Shown here in pieces: positions 11,007-22,118 of a stretch of DNA of 64,000 nt. The position numbers and the translations under genes were made by a program. This DNA is from Cystobasidiopsis lactophilus. Its lineage: Eukaryota > Basidiomycota > Agaricostilbomycetes > Agaricostilbales > Chionosphaeraceae. The DNA lies in the NCBI GenBank assembly GCA_001599975.1, contig BCIO01000001.1:1798001-1862000 (forward strand), in the 5' to 3' direction. Position 1 is the first letter of the stretch. Every line of letters starts with the position of its first letter. The notes beneath the pieces are model-generated. The model had not been told where the DNA came from. It made no database searches and saw only the letters and a program-made list of their open reading frames with translations.

Positions 11007-11069
11007 TCCGTTTGGGTCACTTGTAACATTTAGGGCTACTGTTTGGGGGAAAAACAACCACATTGCATT

Positions 11070-12900
11070 CTACAGCCCCTTGTATTCCCACCAACCCGTT
11101 TCAGCCATCTTGGTCCGCTTGGTCATGACCTCGCCCTCCATGTCTTGCATGTAGGTAGTCATTTGGCGCTCGATCCTAGGGTCAGAGGAGCCCAAGATGC
11201 GGATGGCCAACAGCGCGGCGTTGGTAGAGTTGTTGATGGCCACAGTGGCCACGGGAACGCCTCTCTGTTGTATTTGCGCTTCAACCGACTGGCAAGGGAT
11301 TGAAAGCTGGAAAGGAACGCACCGGCATTTGGACGATAGAGTGCAGCGAGTCCACCCCGTCCAATGTGCTTCCTTTGACGGGCACGCCGATCACAGGCAA
11401 ACTGGTCAAGGCCGCCACCATGCCCGGCAAATGCGCCGCGCCTCCTGCGCCGGCAATGATGCACCTCACGCCCCGCTCCACCGCCGACTGCGCAAACTCG
11501 ATCATCAACAGCGGCGTTCGGTGCGCCGACACGATCTCCAGCTCGTGCGGGATGTCAAACTTTTCGAGGATGCGCCCGGCGTCTGACATGACTTTGAGGT
11601 CCGAGTCGGAGCCCATGATGATGCTGACCAAAGGCTGGGAGTGGGAGTGGCCTTTTCGGGTCGGTAGCCGAGGGGGCTCTGGTTCTGGGAGAGCAGCAAG
11701 TAGAGGCGCCAGACGTTTGGCGACTTCAGCCTCCGAGGCGCCCACCACGGTGATGTGACCCAGCTTGCGGCCCTTGCGAGATTCTGCCTTGCCGTACAAA
11801 TGAACAGTGGCGCCGGGGACGGTCAAAGAGGTCTTGACAAGAGTGGAGACGGGCGCGAAAGAAGAGGAAGAGCCCAAGATGTTGAGCATGCTGGCGGCGC
11901 CAACTTTGAGGGAGGTGTCGCCGAGGGGGAGGGAGAGGATTGCGCGAAGGTGGTTTTCGTACTGCGATGTAGAAGAGGCTTCAATGGTGTAGTGCCCAGA
12001 GTTGTGCGGCCGCGGCGCAATCTCGTTGAGCAGGATCGTGCCGTCCGCCATCTCGAACATTTCCACCCCAAACACGCCCACCGCTCCTTTGCCCAGCGCT
12101 GAAATCGCTCTTGAGGCCAACGTCTGCGCCTTCTCTGCCGTGCCCTTTAGCCGGCTCCGCAGCGGCGCGTGGACCAAGTGGCAAATGTTGTCCTTGTGCA
12201 CCGTCTCCACCGCGCAGTAGCTGGCCACGGTCCCATCGCTGCCCTGAACGACCATGACCGCAATCTCTCGTACGAACGGTGCAAAGCGCTCGGCGTACAA
12301 CAGCCGCGAGCCATTGCCCAGGAACTCGACCGCTTGCGGCACTTGGTCCAAGCTCTTGAGCAGAAAGTTGCCCTTGCCGTCGTACGCCATCGTCCTTGAC
12401 TTCAGCATCACAGGCAAGCCAAAAACCTGGGCGGCAGCGGTGATGGAGGCCGACAGGTCGGTGGGTTCCAGAGCAATGAAGTCTGGCAGCGGGATGCCAG
12501 CCTTTTGCAGGTGGACTTTCTGCAGGAACTTGTCTTGAATGACGGTGATGACTTCTGGCGACGGGAAGATGCGCAGTTTCGGGCTGGTCGTGGCCAGTTC
12601 GGCAAGGGCTTTGGCGTCGACATGCTCAATTTCGACAGTGAGCACGTCCACCGTTGCCGCCAATTGAGCGATGTGGGCGGCGGAGGAGAAGGGACCATCA
12701 ATGTGAGGCTGGGAGGAGATTTGCTTGGCTGGTCCATCGAGACCAGAGTCGAGCACGCTGACTTGAATGTTGAGGCGATTGGCAGCTTCAATGAGCATTC
12801 GCCCGAGCTGGCCGCCACCTGGTTCCCTCTTTGAGCACCTTTCTCAACCTTTGCCTGAGCAGCTGAGCATACCTAACACGCCAACGCGAGGGAAGTCCAT
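11070..12900 (-). CDS. ADE2: Phosphoribosylaminoimidazole carboxylase
   Basis: Converts AIR to CAIR in purine synthesis. The fungal enzyme fuses an ATP-grasp PurK domain to a PurE mutase. The start at 12900 gives [22 protein letters not shown] once the intron ending near 12816 is removed. The ATP-grasp part shows [34 protein letters not shown] and [17 protein letters not shown]. The PurE part opens [14 protein letters not shown] and continues [20 protein letters not shown] and [17 protein letters not shown] second intron near 11250-11315 splits IVQMP from [12 protein letters not shown]. Ends KGL at 11070. About 560 residues, full length. Loss of this gene classically gives red adenine auxotrophs in yeasts. 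Confidence 0.97.
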
Positions 12901-12948
12901 TTGTAATTGGCTGTAACAAATTGAACAAATTTTGTTGCCCGCTTTCAG
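12901..12948. promoter_or_regulatory. Very short ADE2 / cation exchanger divergent gap
   Basis: 48 bp lie between the ADE2 start and the first ATG of the exchanger. If the exchanger starts at the second in-frame ATG (13030), the gap becomes about 130 bp. Either way the promoters must overlap the neighbouring gene. Confidence 0.4.
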
Positions 12949-15900
12949 ATGCACCACAAGCCGAACTTCCAAAGGCCAAGGGAAAGCGGAAGGGGAACTG
13001 GGACCTTGGAGGAGCAGGACGATGCATCGATGAGAGATGCTGGCGCCAGGCTGTCCCTGGGCCTGCTAGCCTGCACACTCATTTGGATCACCATCGCCAT
13101 CGCCCAGCAATCCACCGCCCTCGTCCTGCTCGAGCACCATGACGAAGATGTGCAGTCGCCCTCTTACTTGCCCTACCTCGACTGGTACGCTGGCTTGCAC
13201 ACGCTCTCCGCCCGCATAGGCTTCGCGACCGGCCTGCTCTTCTGGCTCCTGTTCCTCTTTGGCTTCGTTGGCATTGTGGCTTCCGACTTCTTTTGCCCAA
13301 ACCTCTCGACCATCAGCTCCAAGTTAGGCTTGAGCGAGAGTGTAGTCAGTCCCACCTTGCGATCATTCTGCCCTTCATGATCAAGAGCTAATGGCGTTGG
13401 CGGATGACAGGCTGGCTCGACGTTGCTGGCGTTCGGCAATGGTTCACCTGACGTGTTCTCGACATTTGCCGCTCTGTCCGCCGGGTCTGGTTCACTGGCT
13501 ATTGGAGAGCTACTGGGAGCTGCTGCCTTTATCACCTCCGTCGTGGCCGGCGTCATGACCCTGATTCGCCCGTTTAAGGTTGCCAAGCACACCTTTCTCC
13601 GCGACGTTGGCTTCTTCACCGCGGCCGTCGCGCTCGTTCTGTTCATCCTGTGGGACAAGCAGATCACCCAGATAGAGGCGGCGTCCATGATTGTGCTCTA
13701 CTGCTTCTATGTGGCGGCGGTTGCGATCGGGAGCTGGTGGCATCGGCGGAAAGAGAGGCTCCGGGACGCCCTTCGGAAAGCGAGGCAGGAGTACGCTGAC
13801 GAGGAAGAGGATGAGGATGCTTTGGATGTTTCGACGGTTTCATTGGAGCCTTATAGCGATGACCGTGGGTGCTTTCATTGACTTGCGGGAGCGGGGCTGC
13901 AGCTGAAAGCGCTTCGTTCAATCCAGCTTCATCTTCAGCCGTCATGTCACCTCGAATCTCGATAGAGTATCACCATCACCCGATGACAGAAGAGGCCTTG
14001 CTCGATCTGGCAGATCGCTCCTCTCCAATTACTTTGCGCCCAACCCGGCCTCGAACCACTTCCAACTCGTCTCTGCAACCCAATCCTCGAAGGCCAAGAG
14101 CTAGAACAGCAGTTCGGCCATCCTTGTTGGGCGCCATCGAGTTCCGAGATGTCATCAACAGCTTAGCGCACGAGTCAAGCGCCAAAACGTTGGCCAGATT
14201 TGGTCACCTGGATGGCGAACGGACCCCGCCAGCTTTGCGCACAGCTCGTCAAACTATGCGTTCTAACAACCACAACCGAGCCGTCTCTCAATTCGCTCTT
14301 CCCACAGCTGCCATGAGCTCGGGCGAGGGTTCCGACCACTCTTCGCACCACCACCGAAAGGCCGCGTCCTTGACTGATATCCACGACTTCGACGACAGCG
14401 GCTCTGTGGAGTTTGATTCGACCATCTGGAGCAAGGACCGCATCTCGCCCGTCCGATCGTCGGACAGAAAAGCCAACGACCTGATCGATCTGACTCCCGA
14501 GGTCGAAGACCCTTGGAAGAATGCCCAAACTCAGGCTGAGGGCAGCAGCAAAGGTCTCTTGCGCCTCGACACAACCATGGCTAAGGATGATTACTTCCAC
14601 GCCTCGCCCCTCCCCATCACGCCGGCGCATCTGCGACAGCCCGCCCTCAAAAGAGTGCCCTCCATCGTCATTGTGGCTGAGAGCGGCGAAGTCACCCCTG
14701 CCCAGCTGCTCAGCCCTCCCGCGTCGCCTCTGAAACTGGCGATGGTTCCAGCTTGGATGCAAAAGCGGTCGGGGCGCCGGAAAGCGAAAATGCTCTTCCG
14801 ATCGTTGCGGTCGGCTCTGTTCCCGTCTTTGTCTGGCCTGCGCAAGAAGTCCATCCTGGGGGGCGTCGTCGCTCTGGTCTCGTGTCCCGCCATCTTTGTA
14901 TTGGTCCTCACTCTGCCGGTTGTCGACGAGGAAGCGGACGACGACTACATCGAGGTCAAGGAGAAGGAAGAGGAGATTGTGGTATCGCATCATCGACAGA
15001 CGGAAGGCGCCTTGGCCGAAGACGAGTCCTCGGCTAGCTGGAGAGCAGAGGCTCGGAAGAGGGACACCCACATCGCGCACGCACTCCACTCGCCCGCCGC
15101 TCTCCATCACTCGGGCCCAGATCCAGCCGAGTATGCGGCCCCCCTGGATCTAGATCGTGTGGACGACAGCTTGCGGCAAGCCTCGCAAGAGTCTGAAGTT
15201 GGCGAGCCACCACTTGTGCACCGCGAGTTTCCCAACAGCGGCGGCGTCTCACCACCGGCCTCTATCTTGGAAGACATGCTCCAAAACAAGATGGATGACC
15301 AAATCGCCAAGTGGCTCACGCTGCTTCAATGCGCTTTGAGCCCCTTTTTCGTGGTCATGGTTACATTGGGTAGGCTCCGCTCACTCTTGACGAAGGCACA
15401 GGCTTACAAGGGCGCTGCTGTCAGGCGATGACTTGAAGATTTGGTACTTTGCTGTAGCGGCTGGCGTCGCGGCAGCTTTGTGCCTGATAGCGACCGCCAT
15501 TATGGCCAGTCCGACTAAGAAAGGCAGAACTTTGCTTTGCGGTGTGGGGTTCGTGGTCTCCATGGTCTGGCTGCTGGCGTGTGTCAACGAAATCGTTGGC
15601 GTGCTTCAGGTGCGCCTTCCTACACTCTGACACAGGTGGTATTCTGACGAAAACGACATCAGGCTATTGGACACGTCTTTGGCCTGTCTGACTCCATCCT
15701 AGGCATCACCGTTTTCGCTCTCGGTAACTCGACAGCTGATTTGGTGGCCAACATCACCATCGCGCGCATGGGCTTTCCTGTGATGGCCATTTCGGCCTGT
15801 ACTTTTCATTTGCTCAACACCTTCGTAGGATGTGGCTGATGACCGCCACAGGCTACGGCGGCCCTCTGCTCAACTTGCTTCTCGGCGTCGGCCTCTCGGG

Positions 15901-16228
15901 CACCTATTTCATTGCCAAAACAAAGCAACCTTACTACATCGACTTTGACGCCACATTAATCACCACTTGTTCCATGTTGCTGGTCATTTTAGGTGAGCGA
16001 GCGCCCTTTTGCGGTGGCGTGTCGTCTCTTGACGAGCTCTCTTTCGGCAGTCACTACCCTCATCTTCATACCCTACAACGGATTCCTCATGTCGAGGAAA
16101 TGGGGCATTTGTAAGTCTGTCTACACCTGATCGCCGTCGACCCGTTCTCAACCATTTCTGGAACAGTCCTATGCTGCTCATACCTCTTGATGACGGCCAT
16201 TAACGTGGTTGTCGAAATCAAATTGTAA
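12949..16228 (+). CDS. Na+/Ca2+ exchanger-superfamily cation transporter (NCLX/Ecm27-like)
   Basis: Integral membrane cation/Ca2+ antiporter. The first alpha repeat reads LLAFGNGSPDVFSTFAAL (exon after an intron near 13343-13410). The second reads GITVFALGNSTADLVANITI followed by GFPVMAISACYGGPLLNLL. Both carry the GN(S/G)xxD ion-binding motifs of the CaCA family in the NCLX-like form. Five or so helices precede a long hydrophilic central loop (about 13910-14750) rich in Ser, Arg and acidic blocks, then a second bundle ending VVVEIKL at 16228. About 960 residues after removing seven or so introns, long for the family because of the loop. Start either 13030 or 12949. Vacuolar, ER or mitochondrial location cannot be decided from sequence. 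Confidence 0.85.
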
Positions 16229-16301
16229 ACCTAGCATTCGCAGAGCATTTTCGTAGAACAGAACACGAGATTACGGAATTTGCCGCCCAGTTTGCCCTCT
16301 T

Positions 16302-17571
16302 TCACGTCGCCTCCTGCTCCAAGTCCTTGCGGAAGCCTTCGAAGTATACGCGGATGTGCCTGTCCACATGTTGCCCACCAAACACGTATGGGTGGTCGAT
16401 TCCGTGGTGGGCAGGGATGAAGAATGGCTCGACGACGGAGCCTGAGAGGCGATGAAGCGTTCGACTGTGGGAGCTAGGGATGAGGCGGTCGAAGTCGGAG
16501 GCCATGATCAGGCATCGCCTCTTCCCTGGTTCGACCTTTGATGCCCAGGCACTCATGTTGATGTCGTTGCGGAAGAGATCGAATACTGAAGAGGACGAAA
16601 TGTTGTTGCGCTCGAGTTTGCGGTAGCCTACCAGCGATTGGGCGACGGACAAGATGGAGACAAAAGGCGAAAGCAAGATGATGTGCTGGAAGCGCTCCGG
16701 AAATTTGCCAGCCAGGTGAAGTATTGGACCAGATCCGGCAGAGTGGCCAAAGAGGATGATGTCCTCGTAGGCGAAGCCTTTTTGAGCGTGTAGCCACTCG
16801 ACCGCCGCTTCAGCGTTCGCCTCCAGCTGGCCTTGAATGGGTTTGCCGGCGGTGCCGCCATAGCCGGAGTACTCGAACCCAGCGGCGTTGAAACCTGACA
16901 CGGTCGAGATATATCGCAACGTTTCCTCATCCAGCTTCTCTCCGTTTCCGCTGAGGGGAGTCAGTCTGAGCAAGTCCGTTCCGAAGGTACGTGATCGAAA
17001 AGGGCTTACTGTCCGTAAAGGATGACTTTTCGAGACTCCTTCTGGGATTTGATCAGGCCGACCAGCGTTTGGATGGTGGCGGGCGCGAAAGAGGGCATCG
17101 AGCTCGACTTGTTGGTGACAGAGATTGCCTCAATGATATTGTCCGTATCCGTTGGAGTCGTCACAAAACCGAATTGGGGGAAGAAGAGACGGCGAAGAGC
17201 TACATTGCGCAGAGGAGTGCCTAGAGGGCGTCCAACCCACTCGCCGAAGAGGGTGGTGCGAGCGGGCTTGTTGGGCTCGGTGCAGGTCACATTACGTGGT
17301 GGTGGATGTAAAAGAGCAAGAAAGAGGCTTGGGACGTTCAGAACGGCTTCAAACTCGACCACGTCGACAAAGAAGCTTCCTCCGGGGGAGCGAGCGCTCG
17401 GGGCAGGTAACCGCCGTTGGCTTTGCCGACGTGTCTACAGGCACCAACAGCCAACAACTTGCAACGGAATCTGGACGGCAGCTGGCGCGGAGAGACCTCA
17501 GACGTTGGCAGCTGCGGTACAACCCTTACTAGAGACAGACGCGTTGGGTGCAGAGAGTACACGTGTTGCAT
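16302..17571 (-). CDS. Alpha/beta hydrolase, ABHD17-like
   Basis: Serine hydrolase fold. The nucleophile elbow is in LFGHSAGSGPIL, the acid is probably Asp in SDFDRLIPSS, and the base is His in PAHHGIDHPY. The oxyanion region reads VILYGQ followed by NGEKLDEE across an intron near 16951-17008, and GFEYSGYGGTAGKP is the family's GYGxS/T strand. The N-terminal exon (ATG at 17569-17571, MQHVYSLHP) uses a textbook donor GTAAGG and acceptor CCTGTAG (intron about 17430-17529). It leads into a membrane-proximal hydrophobic stretch LNVPSLFLALLHPPP. ABHD17 relatives are protein depalmitoylases, but the Cys cluster they use for membrane attachment is not visible here. Only 73 bp separate its stop from the convergent exchanger gene. 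Confidence 0.75.
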
Positions 17572-17690
17572 GTCAAAAGTAAGCTTGGTACAGCGTACAA
17601 GATGGAGCCGCAAAGAACAACAAAGGAGTGACGAGGTGGGTGTGCTTGCGATTCTGCGTGGAAGAAAAGGAGCGGAAGGGTAAGAACTTG

Positions 17691-19876
17691 CTAACAGATC
17701 AGGACCACCTTGCTGTGGCTGGCTGAGGCCTCGCGCCACCTCTCGTCGGCCTCCAACAGGCACTTTTCCTCGGGCTCTTGCTCCGTCGCCGTTTTGACGC
17801 AAAGCCAAACATCGAACGAAGGTGGCAAAAGAATGTTGTTGGCCTTGAGCTTCTCGCCGATCTTGGCTTTGACTTCGGCAAAGGTGGCCGCCCGGGGCAC
17901 GCGGAAGACGACATTGGCCTGCGAGTGGCGGATCTTGAGGGTGAGCGACTCGGTCTGCGGCAGGGCTGGGAAAGTTGAAGAGGCCGAGCTGCTTGGGGGA
18001 TCCGGGCTGCTCGGAGTGCTGTCGAGGGTTGGGGAGCCGACAATTGGGTTCAAGGGCGACTTGATTGAGTCTGAGCGGCCGCGGTTGGTCAGCGCCCTAG
18101 GACTCCCGGCGAAAGTAAGGGTGTCTGGCAGCGGGACCAAGTTGGAGTTGAAGGCCGAGTAAGATGACATGTCGTAGCCCTCGAAGCTCTTGCCGGCCAG
18201 CAGCAACGGCTCGGGCCACTGGGGCGTGGGTGGTGTGGCCGGCTGGGCCAAGCTAATGGGCGAGGAGGAGAGGGACTGGAAGTCCTTGCTGGAGCCCTCG
18301 TCGACCGACCAGCCTTGGCTGGAGACGTGGCTGGTATCAAAAGTGTCGCAAGAGCTGATGGATGAGGCAGACTGGCTGTGAGAGTGCAGGGAGGTATGGC
18401 TGCCAGAGTGCTTGTGGAGCCGGTAAGGCGGGCGGTTGATGCTTTTGGCGGACGGCCTTCGATTCCGGGAGTAGTCGATGGGAAAGCGCCCGGGAGTCGT
18501 GGTGGCCGTGGCAGAAGTGAGGGGAGCAGCGGCCGGGTATTCGTATTCGGACGCGCGGGAAGAGGAACGAGAGCGCGACATCACGGTGGCGCCCAAAGGC
18601 GATGCTGCTGGAGAAGGTACTGATGGATGGGGAACGACGTGCTGTCTCTATTCATTCATGAGAATGCTTCGTCAGCCCACTTCCAGACAAAAATGGAAAT
18701 GGACGCCTCACAATATCTTGCAGGGACATGAAATGTCGTAAAGGTCCTTTTGGTCTGGTCATTTTGGGAGGCGGTTGGGGTGCTTCGCCATCGGAGGTGG
18801 CGTCTGCGTCCGAGCCGAGGGTGTTGGTCGACGTGCCGAGCACACTGGCGGGCGTGATGGTGTGCTCGGTGGACACGCTCCTCGCCACCGAGTCAAGCGA
18901 CGGTCGATTTCGAATCAGGGAAGTCATCTGAAGCTCAGGGGGGTAGGAGGCTTCAGCCGGGCTGCTAGAGATGCTGGAAATCCCCGAGGAGGAAGACGCG
19001 GACAGAGCTGGTGTGCCTTGCACCAGCAGCTCGGTGGGCGTGGGTGGGATGTCGTAGTCCAAGTCGTTCGGCAGGTAGCGTAAGTTTGGCGTGGATCGCT
19101 TGTGCGACAGGCCGGGGTGTTGACGCTGAACGAGCTGAGGTGCGAGAGTCTGAAAGGGTTGGCGAGCAAACGGGTCGGGCAGCCTTTCGTTGGTGTTTCG
19201 TCGAGACATGGACAGGCTAGGTCGAGTGGAGTGAGTAGGCCTGACGGTAGAGTCCTGGGCGGCAGCCCGATTGCTGGTGGTCGCGGTGGTGCTCGAGGTG
19301 GTGGGCTCGGTCTGGCCAAAGAAGTGGTGGACGACCCGGCTCTTGCGGACCTCCTCGATGTCAAACAGCCGCCTGACCCATAAATCCAGATCGTCCCGCC
19401 TTTGCGCCATGGTCGAGCGGGTGACGAACAGGGCGAGCTTCTTGTTGAGCCTGGGCAGCTCTTTTTGGTGCAGCGTCGGAAACGTCTCGATCAGGCGCTG
19501 CGAGAAGTCTGTACGTGGGCCACCTTGGCTATTGAGTTCCAATCCATTGGGGCAATAAAGCCAGCCGAAAGCAAGAACGCACCCAAGAACTGGTCCCAAG
19601 TCTTGAGCACGGTGAACGCCTGGGCGTCCGTGTCTCCGAGCACCCGGCACGCAAAGTAGTATTTGCCATTTTGTTTGGTGTAGTGTACGACGGAGATGAA
19701 GCGGATGGAGGCCCTGCGGCTGGCCAGGCGACGCTGAAAGGTGCTCTGGGCTTCCGAGAGGTCCAAATCGAACGAGGCGTCGCTGGTCGAAGTCAGGCCT
19801 CGAATCGTGCTTTGATCCTGCTCCTGGATAGTGAGTCTCGACGCTGGGTCGTGCAGACAACGACATTGTTTACCAT
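17691..19876 (-). CDS. PX-PB1 domain scaffold (Bem1/Scd2-like, no SH3 seen)
   Basis: A PX domain occupies the N-terminal part: RFISVVHYTKQNGKYYFACRV, then KTWDQFL joined by an intron (about 19518-19594) to DFSQRLIETFP, and LDLWVRRLF. A long Ser/Pro/Thr-rich middle follows. The C-terminus is a PB1 domain (LTLKIRHSQANVVFRVP, FAEVKAKIGEKL, DVWLCVKT, ending VVLIC at 17691). PX plus C-terminal PB1 is the back half of Bem1/Scd2, the Cdc42-Cdc24 polarity scaffold, but I cannot find its SH3 domains upstream. The proposed start is an ATG at 19876 followed at once by an intron (GTAAAC...TATCCAG), giving MEQDQSTIRG. Coding exons farther upstream cannot be excluded. A second intron near 18610-18680 links middle and C-terminal exons. 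Confidence 0.7.
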
Positions 19877-22118
19877 TTTTAAGGGGTTCAACAGGAAAGT
19901 GCGTCAAACGGAAGGAAACCGGGAAAAGCGAAGTCGTCAAATGGGGTTCGTAACAGAGGTCGTGAGGGCAAGCCACCAAGCAAAAGCAGCAGGCAAGCCA
20001 ATGATGGGTGTCGTGTGGGCTGGTGAGCGGAGACGGGAAAGGAGTTGGCCGCGCTAGACAAAGAAGACTGGGCCGCTTCAAAATGCTTGATTGTGCGGAC
20101 AGATGGGGCGAGATTGAAGAACGGGCGGCTACCGACGTCAGTCAGTCGTTTGCGGTTCGTGGAAAGAAGCTTCACAAAGAACACTCACAGGGGAGGAGCA
20201 GGATGAGAGGAAAGGGGCCCTGGGAACTCTTCTATCGCAAGCTTGTCCCGCCTTCGACGTCCACAAGCAGCCCCTGAAAGTCCAAGCTGTACCCTTTGCC
20301 TCAAATCCAGGGTGGGTGATTCAGCCGTAGAGGGTGAATAGGTGGCCGCCGTTGTGTAGAATGTGCTCAGTCGGCTCGGGAACTTTTTGGGTGTGCTCGA
20401 CGTCAGAGGGCTTTGGGCGAAGCGGCACAGGAGGCTCGCTCTCCTCTCTGAATGGCGCCGTGCTGGAGAGAGGAGGAAGCCGCTCAAAAGGCTCTCCTGA
20501 GCACAAAAGGAGAGGAGGGCGACGCGTCTCGAGCGAAATGAAGTGTCTCTGCTTTGTCAAAGCCGGTCGATTGGTGGCCGACGCGATCTCGCGCCAGGTG
20601 CGAGTGGCTGCAAGGGCGAGGTGCAGGAGTATTGCAAGAGGAGCTGGTGGATGAGCGTCAACAGAGAAGCCCGGGGAAGGCGCAAGAGTCGGCTCGCTCT
20701 CCCTTGTCCTCCGAGTCGTCAACTCAACGCTTCTTCCAGCAACCCCGAGGAGAGGCACGGATGCTGAGAATCCTTCTCGGCCCATGCCCCGCCGACGTTT
20801 CGCCTCAAGCCCCAAATGAGATGGACATTGCCCTTCACGACCAATTGGGTCCGGTCGAAAGATCCGCAAAAAAACGCGCTTTTGGACCGTGCCCTTTGCC
20901 CAGCTCTGTTGGCGGCCAAGTCAGATTTCGGTGCGTTGGCCCCTGGGAGGCCAGCAAAGCGCTGCTTCAGCAGATGTGGCGGCGACCAGCAGCAGTGAAG
21001 AGCTGTGGGATCTGGGCAGAGGCGTGCCATCTGCTGAAATGAAACGAGGCGCTCAGCGAAGGTCCCACTTGGCCACGAGGAGAAGAGGGAGCCACCTTAA
21101 GCACAGATTCGAATCTTCAGGTCGATTCAGATCAACGCCGGTGCCGGGCCCCGGAGAGGGGACGGGTGGTCCAGAGCGGGATGTACGAGAGTCTGGCAGA
21201 GCGCCACCTGTAGGAAGCGAAAGCGATTAGTCAAAAGGATCTTTAGAGGAGTAAGAGGACAGCACAATCTTGCACGAGAGGTAGTAGGCCAGTCTTGCGG
21301 TGGCGTTCAAGTTGGGCTTCAGTCGGTGGCGGTCGAAAAAGTCGATCTCGAACTCTGAACTCGCCTCTTCCTGTCCAGATACTCGAGGTGACGGTATTGC
21401 TGAACAAGCTTTAACCGGCCCTTTAGGACCCGCTGAAGAGGCCAAAGTGCTCTCGGACGCGATGACTTTCCGCCATTTGCAAGCAGGCTGCATGGCGGCC
21501 ATGAATGTCGTGATCACGACTGTCAGGAGATCACTTGTTGGTGCCACGGAGACCAATAGTAGCCGGGTTCAGGAGGCTACGCAGAAACGTCGATGGCAAG
21601 GAAGAACTCGCAGGACGCGTTCTGTGTCGGACGGCTAAGAGCGATGACAGCCATGGCATTTGTTCTTCTGAGCCTCGTCAAACATGGTATTCGTATAGTG
21701 ATGGCAGCACAATGGCGGCGAAAGAAAGCTCCGCAGACATTTCTGCACGCGAAGAAAAACCGCAGAAGTTGGCTGCGTGCCACTGGCTTAACTTGGCAGG
21801 CAGCGCCCAAGACGACCAGATTTGACTACCATAAAGCACCCTGAAGATAGCAGGGGGATCCGACGCAACACAAGGAAAAAAAGTCGTCGCTCGCTCCGCA
21901 GGTCGCGGTGGCAAATTTGTTGCATTGCTCAATTCTCTGAAGTCGTGGTGCGTGCAAGTAAGATTGCAAGAAGCTGAGACAGCAAGGGGATACAGCGCGA
22001 GAATTACGAACATTGAAGGAATCGTTAGGGCGGAGGACCGGGAATTCTAAAGAGGCACACAAAGTGATATGAAAACGGCGGGAATACTTTTGGGTGGGGG
22101 CGCGGTGGAGGGAGACCG
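19877..22118. other. 2.2 kb stretch with no convincing gene
   Basis: Unusually long for this compact window. It lies between two minus-strand genes, downstream of the F-box-like gene and upstream of the PX-PB1 gene. Several open frames exist on the minus strand: 20321-20785, with an ATG-initiated Pro/Ser-rich peptide; 21227-21505, containing EFEIDFFDRHRLKPNLNATA; and 21678-22013, with a signal-peptide-like start. None shows a recognisable domain and they cannot be joined with confidence. A good donor GTGAGT (minus strand, near 20190) suggests a transcribed upstream exon for the PX-PB1 gene. It may hold a long 5' UTR, missing N-terminal exons or a small unrecognised gene. Confidence 0.4.
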
